From contig USNJ01000013.1 in the NCBI GenBank assembly GCA_900556055.1, positions 1 through 19,644 on the forward strand: a DNA stretch of 19,644 nucleotides, given 5' to 3'. The position numbers and the translations under genes are program-made. The notes below the pieces were generated by a model that saw only the letters and a list, made by a program, of their open reading frames with translations, was not told the DNA's origin and made no database searches. This DNA comes from an uncultured Ruminococcus sp. (GTDB lineage Bacteria > Bacillota > Clostridia > Oscillospirales > Ruminococcaceae). This document shows positions 1 through 8,220 of this stretch, in pieces. The first letter of the stretch is position 1. Every line of letters begins with the position of its first letter.

Positions 1-658
1 TCTTGGATATCCTGACGGAGAAATCGCCCTTTGCGAAGCGTCTTGCCGTCTGACCTATCTGCCTTACGGGGATAACGATGGATTTTATGAAATACATTCC
101 CGAAGCTGTCATGAAAATGATTATCGCAGCCGTTGACAGCCATAGAAGAAGCGTATATCTTGTGATAGTCCTGTCGAGATTGTCAAGCGATGCGACCAGC
201 CTTACTGCACTGTATTCGCCGTTTGGAGTCGGCGTGACAGCTGAAACCGCCATGATCTTTTCGCCGCTTTCGCATCTGCCCGTGTAAAATCCCATATTTC
301 CCGACTGAAGAGCATCTTTGTAATCCTGAAGCCCCAGCGTATATTCCGGAACAAATCCCGACGAGGTTATGCTTATCTTTCCGTCATTTCCGACAGCCAT
401 AAGCTCCAGCTTGCTTTTGTCGGAAAATCCCGTGACCATGCTGCGTATCTCATTTGAAAATCCCGTTGAGCTGTCACGGTAATATCCCTGGATAAGTCCC
501 GTCAGATTGTTCATTCTGGCGTTCATGTACTGCCTTGCGGAGCTGTAATAGTAGTTGCGGATAAATATCGTAAGTATCACGCAGGCGACAAAGAAAACCG
601 CCGAAATAACGCCGACGCTGTTCAACAGCCATCTTTTTGTTATACTTGCTCTGCTCAT
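1..658 (-). CDS. Sensor histidine kinase, N-terminal part (runs off left edge)
   Basis: Partial gene; only the first 219 codons are in the window. I translated it by hand from the ATG at 658-656. It shows a membrane segment at about residues 11-33, an extracytoplasmic sensor region of about 135 residues, a second membrane segment at about 169-191, and the start of a HAMP linker from about 192 (IVIPVRQIGQTARRFAKGDF). The kinase core with its phospho-accepting His and the ATPase domain would lie beyond base 1. The start overlaps the stop of the response regulator as ATGA, which implies translational coupling and makes the pair a cognate two-component system. A weak AGG lies just upstream of the ATG. 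The signal sensed cannot be read from the sequence; the sensor region has no motif I recognise. Confidence 0.88.
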   Translation of the reverse strand, partial: MSRASITKRWLLNSVGVISAVFFVACVILTIFIRNYYYSSARQYMNARMNNLTGLIQGYYRDSSTGFSNEIRSMVTGFSDKSKLELMAVGNDGKISITSSGFVPEYTLGLQDYKDALQSGNMGFYTGRCESGEKIMAVSAVTPTPNGEYSAVRLVASLDNLDRTITRYTLLLWLSTAAIIIFMTASGMYFIKSIVIPVRQIGQTARRFAKGDFSVRISK

Positions 659-1356
659 TTACCTGCTGTCCACTTATAGCCGAAGCCCCATATCGTCTGG
701 ATATAGCGTGGGTTTGACGGCTCGTCCTCTATCTTCATGCGTATGCGTCTGACATTTACATCGACGATCTTATCATCGCCGTAATAATTTTCGCCCCAGA
801 TATGCGTGAGTATCGATGAACGGTCAAGCGCCGTGTTCTGGTTGTTCATGAAATATTCAAGTATCTGATATTCGACCTGTGTAAGCTCGATAGGCTGACC
901 GTTTTTCGTGACAGTCCTGCTTTTGAGGTTGAGGCAGAACGGTCCGGACTCGATGACAGGCTCCTTCTCGTCCTTTACGAAGGTCATGCTGACACGGCGA
1001 TATATCGCATCGATACGTGCGATAAGCTCTGACGGTGAGAACGGCTTTGTGATGTAATCGTCCGCTCCGAGCATAAGTCCGCTCACCTTGTCCATCTCCT
1101 GGGATTTTGCCGAAAGCATGATTATTCCGAGAGCCGAGCTTTTGCTTCTGAGAGTCTTGCAGACGGTAAATCCGTCGATGCCGGGCATCATGATGTCAAG
1201 CAGAGCGATATCGAAATTTCCGTTTTCCTTGTCAAAAGCTTCGAGTGCCGCTTCTCCGCAGTTTACGTCAACAACGTCATAACCCGCTCTTTTCAGGTTG
1301 ATGACAACAAAATCTCTTATAACGTCCTCGTCCTCGCAAACAAGAATTCTTTTCAT
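655..1356 (-). CDS. OmpR/PhoB-family response regulator
   Basis: A 233-residue DNA-binding response regulator of the usual length for its family. The receiver domain (1-120) has the acidic pocket at E8-D9-E10, the phospho-acceptor D54 in LLDIMMP, S82 and K104 in TKPF. A winged-helix output domain follows at about 132-232 (LTQVEYQILEYF, then DVNVRRIRMKIE, then WGFGYKW). The start has a strong site, GGGAGG five bases before the ATG. The gene lies 13 bp after the lipoprotein gene and overlaps the histidine kinase start by 4 bp, so it is the fourth gene of the citrate synthase operon. By family it would be phosphorylated by that kinase and bind direct repeats near promoters; its targets are unknown, and control of its own operon is only a guess. 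Confidence 0.95.
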   Translation of the reverse strand: MKRILVCEDEDVIRDFVVINLKRAGYDVVDVNCGEAALEAFDKENGNFDIALLDIMMPGIDGFTVCKTLRSKSSALGIIMLSAKSQEMDKVSGLMLGADDYITKPFSPSELIARIDAIYRRVSMTFVKDEKEPVIESGPFCLNLKSRTVTKNGQPIELTQVEYQILEYFMNNQNTALDRSSILTHIWGENYYGDDKIVDVNVRRIRMKIEDEPSNPRYIQTIWGFGYKWTAGK

Positions 1357-1369
1357 AAAAACCTCCCGA

Positions 1370-2674
1370 TCATATCAGATAAAAGCTGCTGAGAACCTCT
1401 GCCTCGGTGGGAACGAGAGGTTCAAACTGATTTTCGATTATCTTTATCATATAGCATTTTCCGCCGCCTGCCTTGACGGTGAAATATCCGTTGTCAAGAT
1501 AGGATTCCTCATTTACGGAATCGACCGCTGCGATGCGCATAAGCTCCGTATCGCTTGCTTCAAGGCTTCCTCCGTAGCGGCAGAAAACGTACTCGTCCGT
1601 AAGATTATCCGCCTTGACAGTGACAACACCTTCCCATCTTGCAGGGATCATAAAGCAGTATCCGTCACCCCGGTTGTAAAATCCCGCAGATTTCGGAACG
1701 ATCCTGTAATTTTCAAACATATTCCATGTCGTGATATTTATGACCTCGCTGCCCTGCGAAACATTCTCATATCCCGGAAACGGCGAAACTGTGGGTATCT
1801 CGGTTATTCCGTCGCCGTCCGCATCGACAGGCGAATATCCCTTGGGGTGCAGCGTTGCTTTCATTGTTTCATCGCTCAGTGCGACCGGATTTCTCAGCTC
1901 GCCGTCAACACAGTAGATTATCTCTGTCGAAAGCCCCTGATTTCCGCGGACACTGTCTATGAACAGCGCAGGCCGTCCTCCTGCGACATATCCCTTTGAT
2001 ATTGAATATATCTCCGAGCTTCCGCTGTCGAGAGATATCGAATTTGCGGCATAAAGCAGTCCGTCACTGTCAAATGTGACCATTTTGACTGAAGCGGGCT
2101 TGGTGTCGGTATGTTCGCTTATCAGCTCGATCTCATTGAGTCCGTCGCCGTCAAGGTCCATTACCTCTGCGGTAAAATACGAATCATCGTATGTATTGAC
2201 AAGCACGCCGCTGCGGTAAACATATGCCTTCAGAAGCTTTTCTTTGAGATTTACCGTGTTATATCCGACCAGGATATTCATATCCGATGAACCGCCGATG
2301 CGGCATATCTTCACGCCTTCTATCTCAGTTCCCGCTCCCGCATGATCGTAGACAGAATGCCATTCGCCGTTTTCATCCTTATCCAGGACGTTTATGCGGA
2401 CAAGCTCACCGCCGGGCCGCTCGTAGATAACAAGTGCCTCATCTCCCGGCTCATCATCGATATTCTCGACTATGAATGCCGAACGGTAATCGCCCGACTT
2501 GGGATATTTCAGCTTAAAATCGCTGCCGAGTTCCTTTTTCAGTGCCGCATAGATGTCAGACTGCTCAGCACTCAGCATAGGCGGCATAAGCAGATTTTCG
2601 GCGGAGCCTGCCATGCTGCATGATGTCAGCATTGACAATGAAAGCACGGCAGCGGCAAAAATTCCTTTTCTCAT
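1370..2674 (-). CDS. Predicted lipoprotein with VCBS/EF-hand-like Asp-rich segments
   Basis: A 434-residue secreted protein I do not recognise by name. The chosen start (2674) gives MRKGIFAAAVLSLSMLTSC, a type II signal peptide with lipobox LTSC and lipidated Cys19; AAAGGA lies eight bases upstream. The open frame extends to 2773, but that extension has no signal peptide and crosses a structured intergenic element. The mature protein is probably anchored outside the membrane. It contains DLDGDGLNEIEL (173-184) and DADGDGITEIP (284-294), plus a weaker copy near 71-85. These are Asp-rich loops like those of VCBS/FG-GAP beta-propellers that bind calcium. Placed between a membrane protein and a two-component system, it could act in signal sensing; that is inference only. 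Confidence 0.82.
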   Translation of the reverse strand: MRKGIFAAAVLSLSMLTSCSMAGSAENLLMPPMLSAEQSDIYAALKKELGSDFKLKYPKSGDYRSAFIVENIDDEPGDEALVIYERPGGELVRINVLDKDENGEWHSVYDHAGAGTEIEGVKICRIGGSSDMNILVGYNTVNLKEKLLKAYVYRSGVLVNTYDDSYFTAEVMDLDGDGLNEIELISEHTDTKPASVKMVTFDSDGLLYAANSISLDSGSSEIYSISKGYVAGGRPALFIDSVRGNQGLSTEIIYCVDGELRNPVALSDETMKATLHPKGYSPVDADGDGITEIPTVSPFPGYENVSQGSEVINITTWNMFENYRIVPKSAGFYNRGDGYCFMIPARWEGVVTVKADNLTDEYVFCRYGGSLEASDTELMRIAAVDSVNEESYLDNGYFTVKAGGGKCYMIKIIENQFEPLVPTEAEVLSSFYLI

Positions 2675-2693
2675 TAAAGATCCTTTCGGTAAG

Positions 2694-2769
2694 CGGCACT
2701 GTTCCCTGTATACGCAAACAGGCGTACTGTAAAAAGTACGCCCTGCCGAGCAGGAGCGGCGCAGTGCCG
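2694..2769 (-). promoter_or_regulatory. Structured intergenic/leader RNA element (cloverleaf-like)
   Basis: Read on the minus strand, 2769-2762 (CGGCACTG) pairs perfectly over 8 bp with 2701-2694 (CAGTGCCG). Inside lie a hairpin CCTGC-TCG-GCAGG (2754-2742), a perfect 7-bp hairpin GGCGTAC-8nt-GTACGCC (2742-2721), and a third possible hairpin CCTGT-8nt-ACAGG (2722-2705) that shares two bases with the second, so the two may be alternatives. The whole is 76 nt and ends 19 bases before the lipoprotein start. It has no U-rich tail, so it is not a standard terminator. It could be an attenuator, a processing site or a dispersed palindromic element. Its function and family are unknown. Confidence 0.5.
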
Positions 2770-2780
2770 TCACCGTCCCA

Positions 2781-3767
2781 TCATATTGATTTCATTCCCT
2801 TATTAACATCAGTGCTGCGGCTTACCCAGCGGCGGCGGCCGAACGGATTGAGCTTAGGCATAACCTTGTACTCAAACGCTGTCCAGAATACCTGAATAAG
2901 TGCGGGCGGGAAGAAGATCAGTCCCAGGTCGCTTATATTCGGCTGGATAAGGAATGCTCTGCCGTCGAAAGGCAGCAGATAGAACATAGCATATCTCGGG
3001 ATAGTTGAAACTACCGCAAGCACTGCGGTTATATATCCCCAGATGATAAGGTTGCATCTCGTATGCTTCTTTTCAAAGCCGAGGAAAAATCTGATAACTG
3101 CAAGGAAGAAGATCGCCGCAGCCATATCAGTGAACATATCGTAGATCTTCAGCGAATAATTTGACACCGTAACATCGGTCATCGCCATCTGCAGGACCTC
3201 GCAGGTCTTCCATACCGGGATAGAAGCGAGGAAGAAGCAGTGACCCTTTGAGATGCCCGTTCCGTTCAGCACACCTGCCGCCACTGAGATAAGCGTGATC
3301 GCAGCAATAAACATGAGTGCCATTATAATGATGCCCATAGTGCCGAATGTCTTTTCAGCCACAGCGGAGTACACATCAACGCCGAATTCGCACATGGTAA
3401 GTGCGGACATTATAAGTGCGCCGACAGCGACCATTGAAGAAAGCTTCTTTGTAAGCTTATGATATTTTATGCGCATAGGGTTAAGCAGAATACATGACTC
3501 GATCACCCTGTCTCTCGAGCTGCCGAGGAAAACTATCAGCATTATCAAAATAAAAGCGGCGATAAGCACAATAGATGTAACATTAAGAAACAGCGAACCC
3601 TTTGTGTAATATCCCGTAGTGTGATCCATATCCGCATAAAGCTGGTAAGTACGCAGCAGCGTGCCGATAACAGCCGCAGCAAGGAATACCCAGAAGGACT
3701 TCCTTCTGTCAAGCGAGATAACGCCGGATTTGCCTTTGCTTTTTGCCTGAGATAGTTTCTGCTTCAT
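2781..3767 (-). CDS. Polytopic membrane protein of unknown function
   Basis: A 328-residue integral membrane protein I cannot assign to a family. After a basic N-terminus (about 23 residues) there are hydrophobic segments at roughly 24-44, 58-82, 109-132, 140-167, 174-191, 210-230, 238-265 and 275-297, so six to eight helices, ending in a basic tail (FGRRRWVSRS). No transport or enzyme motif is evident. The start has GGGGG seven bases upstream and follows the citrate synthase stop by 18 bp, so the two are almost certainly cotranscribed. It precedes the lipoprotein and two-component genes. It could be a sensor accessory protein or a transporter; there is no direct evidence for either. Confidence 0.85.
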   Translation of the reverse strand: MKQKLSQAKSKGKSGVISLDRRKSFWVFLAAAVIGTLLRTYQLYADMDHTTGYYTKGSLFLNVTSIVLIAAFILIMLIVFLGSSRDRVIESCILLNPMRIKYHKLTKKLSSMVAVGALIMSALTMCEFGVDVYSAVAEKTFGTMGIIIMALMFIAAITLISVAAGVLNGTGISKGHCFFLASIPVWKTCEVLQMAMTDVTVSNYSLKIYDMFTDMAAAIFFLAVIRFFLGFEKKHTRCNLIIWGYITAVLAVVSTIPRYAMFYLLPFDGRAFLIQPNISDLGLIFFPPALIQVFWTAFEYKVMPKLNPFGRRRWVSRSTDVNKGMKSI

Positions 3768-3785
3768 AATTATGCCCCCATAACA

Positions 3786-5141
3786 TCATCGTTCTTCAAG
3801 CGGAATATATACTCTATCATGGTTGATAGCCTTGTATGCAGGACGGATAATGCGTCCGCAAGTAAGCATTTCTTCTATTCTGTGAGCTGACCAGCCCGAA
3901 ATTCTCGAAACAGCGAAGAGAGGTGTGCAAAGCTCGGGCGGGATCCTGAGCATCTTGTAAACAAGTCCCGAATAAAGGTCAACGTTTGCGCACATTACCT
4001 TATAATCGCCCTTTACCTCAGCGAACACCTGCGGAGTCAGTCTTTCAACTGCATCAAGCAGCATGAATTCATCTTCAAGCTCGGTACCCTTTGCGAGCTT
4101 CATCGCATTTTCCTTCAGTATAACAGCTCTCGGGTCGGAGATGGTATAGACAGCGTGTCCCATACCGTAGATAAGTCCCGAACCGTCGCCCGCTTCTTTT
4201 CTGAATACTTTTCTTATGTAATCTGCGACCTCTGCGTCATTGTCCCAGTGAGCGATATTTTCCTTCAGCTCATTAAGCTGACGCATTACCTTTGCGTTTG
4301 CGCCGCCGTGACGGTGTCCCTTCAGTGAGGATATAGCTCCCGCATATGCCGCATAAGCATCTGTACCCGAAGATGTCAGCGTACGGCAGGTAAATGTGGA
4401 GTTGTTTCCGCCGCCGTGCTCAGCGTGGATTATCAGCATAAGATCGAGCAGCTTAGCCTCCTCGGGGGTATACTGTCTGTCAAGTCTGAGAGTTGAGAGA
4501 ATGCTCTCCGCAGTAGCCTCGTTGGGATTTATCTGATGCATAACAAGTGACTCTTTATCGTAATAACGTCTCTTTATCTGGTATGCAGCGACCATTGTAG
4601 CAGGAAGTCTTGCTATAACCTTGATAGCGCGCATAAGCTCAGCTTCAAGGGACATATCCTCGGGATTTTCATCAAAGGAATACATAGCGAGAACACTTCT
4701 TGCCATCTTGTTCATTATATTCGGCGAAGGAGCCTTGAATATCATGTCCTCGGCAAAATTCTCGGGAAGCTCTCTGAATGTTGCGAGCATATCGGTAAGG
4801 CGCTTGAGCTGTTCCGCATCAGGCAGCTCGCCGAAAAGCAGGAGATAAACGACCTCCTCAAAGCCGAATCTTCCTCTTTCAACGGTGTTCTTTACAATAT
4901 CCTCGATATTGTAGCCTCTGTAAATAAGCTCACCCTTGATAGGAGTTTTTTCGCCCTCACTCATTACATATCCGTGAACGTTGCATATATTCGTAATTCC
5001 CGCCATAACGCCCGAGCCGTCGGAATTTCTCAGACCTCTCTTGACCTGATATTTTTCATAATATCTTGCGGGAATGGTGTTATTTTTCATAACCTCGCTG
5101 CATAATATTTTAATGTTATCTTCATAATTCGAATTATTCAA
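3786..5141 (-). CDS. gltA: Citrate synthase
   Basis: Condenses oxaloacetate and acetyl-CoA to citrate in the cytoplasm, probably feeding glutamate synthesis in an anaerobe. At 451 residues it is of normal length for the clostridial type. The family's catalytic triad is visible: H278 in GHRHGGANAKV, H329 in GMGHAVYTISDPRA and D388 in NVDLYSG; HAEHGGGNNSTF (239-250) is also typical. The start is TTG at 5141-5139, with AGGGTGA seven bases upstream and an in-frame TGA three codons upstream; the next Met (residue 18) has only a poorly spaced GAGG. It is first in a five-gene operon with a membrane protein, lipoprotein, response regulator and kinase. A 2-methylcitrate synthase role cannot be excluded from sequence alone, but no prp genes are nearby. 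Confidence 0.95.
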   Translation of the reverse strand: MNNSNYEDNIKILCSEVMKNNTIPARYYEKYQVKRGLRNSDGSGVMAGITNICNVHGYVMSEGEKTPIKGELIYRGYNIEDIVKNTVERGRFGFEEVVYLLLFGELPDAEQLKRLTDMLATFRELPENFAEDMIFKAPSPNIMNKMARSVLAMYSFDENPEDMSLEAELMRAIKVIARLPATMVAAYQIKRRYYDKESLVMHQINPNEATAESILSTLRLDRQYTPEEAKLLDLMLIIHAEHGGGNNSTFTCRTLTSSGTDAYAAYAGAISSLKGHRHGGANAKVMRQLNELKENIAHWDNDAEVADYIRKVFRKEAGDGSGLIYGMGHAVYTISDPRAVILKENAMKLAKGTELEDEFMLLDAVERLTPQVFAEVKGDYKVMCANVDLYSGLVYKMLRIPPELCTPLFAVSRISGWSAHRIEEMLTCGRIIRPAYKAINHDRVYIPLEER

Positions 5142-5202
5142 TATACTTCACCCTGATTTTCAGATTTCAAAGGACAGGTATACAGCAAGCCCTGATAATA
5201 AT

Positions 5203-5231
5203 ATATTACTACAATTTTGACGACTTGTCAA
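5203..5231 (-). promoter_or_regulatory. Sigma-A promoter of the citrate synthase operon
   Basis: On the minus strand TTGACA (5231-5226) is followed, after exactly 17 bp, by TAATAT (5208-5203). Transcription should start near 5196, leaving a leader of about 55 nt before the TTG start at 5141. No terminator is visible between this promoter and the left edge, so it probably drives all five leftward genes. Confidence 0.7.
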
Positions 5232-5261
5232 GCATTTTTGCCAAAAGAAAGGACGATGCAT

Positions 5262-6194
5262 ATGAAAGAAAATATAAAATGTGCTGTGATCTGGATGATG
5301 CTGCTGGCAGCAGTGCCGACGTTTTCACTGATGACCGAAAAAAAGCCGCAGGAAGGCGCATCATCGCCATCACAAGTCACTCTGGAATGTTCAGATAACA
5401 AATATTTTTCGGTATATTTTTCTGATGCGGGAGAGGTGCGTGATATCCCCGCCGACGACTATGTGACGGGTGCGGTCCTTGCGCAGATGCCTTGGGAATA
5501 CAGCGAAGAAGCCCTGAAAGCGCAGGCAGTTGCGGCAAATACATATGCGCTCCGTCTGAAAGGCTCGGGCGATGGATATGACTTCACCGACAGCCGCAGC
5601 GATTATCAGGAATTTTTCACCGAAGCCGAAGCCCGTGCCTTTTTCGGCGATGATTATGATGCGGCATACCAAAAGGTCAGAGCCGCCTGTGAAGCCGTTT
5701 CGGGCGAATATCTTGCATGGCAGGGCGAGCCTATCGCAGCGGTCTTTCATGCATATTCCTCGGGATATACCGAGTCTGCGGAATATGCTTTCGGAGAAGC
5801 CGTCCCCTATCTGCAAAGCACCGAAAGCATGACATCGGGCGATGATACGGAGGACATCGTTATGACATATGCCGAGATATCGGCAAGATACGAAGCCGAA
5901 TATAACGAAAAGCCCTCGGGCGATATCCTCAAAATAACAGAAAAAAGCCCCGCCTCCACAGTCATTTCCGCCGTTTTTTTCGGCAGGAATGTCACGGGAG
6001 CGGAGCTTTGCCGCATACTGAATATTCCGTCACAAAGATTTGATTTTTCCGATAACGGAGACAGCCTGACCTTCACCGTCAGCGGCACGGGGCACCTCTG
6101 CGGAATGTGCCAGAGCGGTGCCGAGGAAATGGCTGAAGGCGGTGCGGACTACAAGGCTATCCTGATGCATTTTTACGGAGTTCAGCCCTCCTGA
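5262..6194 (+). CDS. spoIID: SpoIID/LytB-domain protein (stage II sporulation protein D-like)
   Basis: SpoIID is a membrane-anchored lytic transglycosylase that trims peptidoglycan during engulfment in sporulation. This 310-residue protein has an N-terminal anchor (about 7-24) and the SpoIID domain: DDYVTGAVLAQMPWEYSEEA and ALKAQAVAANTYA (66-95), FHAYSSGYTESAE (162-174) and GHLCGMCQSGAEEMAEGG (278-294). Start 5262 puts AAAGGA eight bases upstream; an ATG at 5256 is too close to it. Oddly, the Glu of the conserved EMP motif, thought to be catalytic, is Gln75 here, and the usual GHGVGMSQYGA is GHLCGMCQSGA with two Cys. It may be inactive or use another residue. I saw no clear sigma-E promoter. 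Its 3' end overlaps pulA by 13 bp, tail to tail. Confidence 0.87.
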   Translation: MKENIKCAVIWMMLLAAVPTFSLMTEKKPQEGASSPSQVTLECSDNKYFSVYFSDAGEVRDIPADDYVTGAVLAQMPWEYSEEALKAQAVAANTYALRLKGSGDGYDFTDSRSDYQEFFTEAEARAFFGDDYDAAYQKVRAACEAVSGEYLAWQGEPIAAVFHAYSSGYTESAEYAFGEAVPYLQSTESMTSGDDTEDIVMTYAEISARYEAEYNEKPSGDILKITEKSPASTVISAVFFGRNVTGAELCRILNIPSQRFDFSDNGDSLTFTVSGTGHLCGMCQSGAEEMAEGGADYKAILMHFYGVQPS

Positions 6195-8113
6195 TCCTGT
6201 CCGTCCTCAGTTTTTCCGAGTACCATGCAGCTTATCGGACCTATCTTATATGCGCCGTTCACCTTATAAAGCGGTGTATTTCCCGCTCTTTCGCCGTCGA
6301 TATATACATCGTATTCGCCGAAAGCGTAAAGATCAGCCTCATAAGGCTCGGGATTCATAAACACGATCATTTCCGAAAGCTTGTCATCCGATGTGATAAC
6401 AAAGCCTATCATCTTGGACGGCAGCCTGTCAAGGAAGCGCAGCTGCGCAGCGATCTCCTCACGTTTGGTCATGCGCAGCCCTCTGTGATTTTTCCTGAAT
6501 GCGATAAGTCCCTTGTAATAGTCAAAGACCTTGCGGTAATCATGCTTTCTGTCCCATTTCAGGCTGTTGATGATATCGGGGGCATTGTAGCTGTTGTGGT
6601 CGAATGCACCGCCGGGGAGAGGCTTTGAACGCAGAAAATCCTGTCCCGCCTGAATAAACGGAATGCCCTGTGAAAGGAACACGAATGCCGCTGCCAGCTT
6701 ATCCATTCTGATGCGCATTTCCTCGCTGTCCGTGGGATTTGTGTAGTGCAGCTTATCCCAGAGAGTGAGGTTATCGTGCGCTTCGACATAGTTCACGACC
6801 TGTGCGGGCGAGTCTGCCCATGCATATTTTTCGAGTGTGGGAAGCTGCGGATGACGTGTGCGTCCGGTCACGATCTCCTTGGCATTTTCCGTGCTGTTCG
6901 GTGCGCCGTTGACATATCCCTTAAGATGGTTTTCAAAAACATTTCCCTTGACAGTATCGCGGAAATCATCGCTGAAAAATGCAACATTCGGCATATGGAC
7001 GGCATTGTGCTTCATAGCACGCTTTCCCCATTCAAGCGGCGTATCTCCGCCCGTCCAGCCCTCGCCGTAGAGAATAAGGCTTGGGTTCATTTCCTTCAGC
7101 GTCTTATATATGATATTCATCGTTTCGATGTCGTAAAGTCCCATAAGATCGAAGCGGAAGCCGTCTATGTGATATTCTTTCGTCCAGAAAACAAGACTGT
7201 CAACGATAAATTTTCTGACCATTTTACGCTCAGTCGCAAGGTCGTTTCCGCAGCCTGAACCGTTGGAATAATGCTCGCCGAAGTTTCTGTAATAATATCT
7301 GGGGAATGACTTTGTGAATGCAGAATCCAGCGTCTGATAGGTGTGATTGTAAACCACGTCCATTACAACAGCTATGCCCGCCTTATGCAGAGCATGGACC
7401 ATTCGCTTGAACTCAACTATCCTTGTTTTTCCCTCATAAGGATCGGTCGAATATGATCCCTCGGGAAAATTGAAGTTTTTCGGATCATATCCCCAGTTGA
7501 ACTGAGGCTTTTCCGTCTTGGACTCATCAACCGTATAATAATCGAAAACAGGCAGCAGATGCACATGAGTTATTCCCAGCTCGATAAGATGGTCGATCCC
7601 GACCTTATCGCCGTACTGATTGTACATTCCCGTTTCGGTGAATGCAAGGAATTTGCCCTTGTGAGTAAATCCGCCGCTCCTGTCAACGGAAAAATCCCTG
7701 ACATGAGTTTCGTAGATAACAGCATCGGTATAATTTTTCAGCGGCTTTGCCTTGAAATTTCCCCAGCCGATCGGGTTTGTCTTGGCAAAGTTCACAACCT
7801 CACCCCTGTTGCCGTTCACTCCTGCCGCCTTTGCATATATGTCGATCGTTTCCTCGGCTACCCCCTCGAAGGTCACGGAATATGTGTAATAAACATTGTC
7901 AAGATCGCCCTGACATTTTACGCTCCACACGCCGTTTTCGTCCTTTGTCATCGGCACGATATCGCTCGCTGGAGAATCCGATCCGTCGGGATAAATATTC
8001 AGCGAGACCTCCTCCGCAAAAGGCGACCACATTCTGAATTCGGTAGACTCAGGCGTATAGACCGCACCCAGCTCTCCGTCAAAATAATATTTTTCCTCAG
8101 CTTCATGTATCAA
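6182..8113 (-). CDS. pulA: Type I pullulanase (GH13), cytoplasmic
   Basis: Hydrolyses alpha-1,6 branches in pullulan, glycogen or limit dextrins. The 643-residue protein lacks a signal peptide, so it acts inside the cell on imported or stored glucans. A CBM48-like N-terminal domain (about 10-110) precedes the GH13 barrel. The type I pullulanase signature appears as FNWGYDP (205-211). The four GH13 regions are DVVYNHT (252-258), DGFRFDLMG with nucleophile D322, YGEGWTGG with acid/base E351, and VEAHDN with D447. The start is TTG at 8113; an in-frame TGA directly precedes it, so no longer start is possible, and GGGGTG lies seven bases upstream. It is a single-gene unit with its own promoter and operator-like repeats, and overlaps the 3' end of the SpoIID-like gene by 13 bp. 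Confidence 0.96.
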   Translation of the reverse strand: MIHEAEEKYYFDGELGAVYTPESTEFRMWSPFAEEVSLNIYPDGSDSPASDIVPMTKDENGVWSVKCQGDLDNVYYTYSVTFEGVAEETIDIYAKAAGVNGNRGEVVNFAKTNPIGWGNFKAKPLKNYTDAVIYETHVRDFSVDRSGGFTHKGKFLAFTETGMYNQYGDKVGIDHLIELGITHVHLLPVFDYYTVDESKTEKPQFNWGYDPKNFNFPEGSYSTDPYEGKTRIVEFKRMVHALHKAGIAVVMDVVYNHTYQTLDSAFTKSFPRYYYRNFGEHYSNGSGCGNDLATERKMVRKFIVDSLVFWTKEYHIDGFRFDLMGLYDIETMNIIYKTLKEMNPSLILYGEGWTGGDTPLEWGKRAMKHNAVHMPNVAFFSDDFRDTVKGNVFENHLKGYVNGAPNSTENAKEIVTGRTRHPQLPTLEKYAWADSPAQVVNYVEAHDNLTLWDKLHYTNPTDSEEMRIRMDKLAAAFVFLSQGIPFIQAGQDFLRSKPLPGGAFDHNSYNAPDIINSLKWDRKHDYRKVFDYYKGLIAFRKNHRGLRMTKREEIAAQLRFLDRLPSKMIGFVITSDDKLSEMIVFMNPEPYEADLYAFGEYDVYIDGERAGNTPLYKVNGAYKIGPISCMVLGKTEDGQDQEG

Positions 8114-8142
8114 TCAAAGCACCCCATATTTTAAGATGATTA

Positions 8143-8161
8143 TTATTCGCTTAAACGTTTA
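8143..8161. promoter_or_regulatory. Operator-like site at the pulA transcription start
   Basis: Bases 8152-8161 form a perfect 10-bp palindrome, TAAACGTTTA, with the central CG typical of LacI/GalR-family operators. It overlaps a 13-bp arm, TTATTCGCTTAAA (8143-8155), whose exact inverted copy lies at 8221-8233. The site covers about +1 to +19 of the predicted pulA transcript, where a repressor would block initiation. It does not fit the CcpA cre consensus well. The regulator is not encoded in this window. Confidence 0.5.
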
Positions 8162-8168
8162 TAATTCT

Positions 8169-8197
8169 ATTTTACTATAAATCGGCATATTTGTAAA
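8169..8197 (-). promoter_or_regulatory. pulA promoter
   Basis: On the minus strand TTTACA (8197-8192), a 17-bp spacer, then TAAAAT (8174-8169), each one base from the sigma-A consensus. The predicted start near 8162 leaves a leader of about 50 nt before the TTG start. The promoter sits between two inverted copies of TTATTCGCTTAAA. Confidence 0.65.
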
Positions 8198-8220
8198 GGG
8201 TATAATCATATTTTTTACAT

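Noticed and set aside
1298..1999. 233-residue plus-strand open frame
   Set aside because: Antisense to the response regulator and lipoprotein genes, with no ribosome site or recognisable motif.
2694..2769. tRNA gene on the minus strand
   Set aside because: Size and closing stem suggest one, but there is no TTCRA T-loop, no proper anticodon arm (7-bp stem, 8-nt loop) and no 3' CCA context.
5160..5255. Sigma-E promoter for the SpoIID-like gene
   Set aside because: GTATACAG slightly resembles the -10, but no matching -35 lies at proper distance.
8152..8161. CcpA cre site before pulA
   Set aside because: The palindrome has the central CG but lacks the TGNAANCG pattern of cre.
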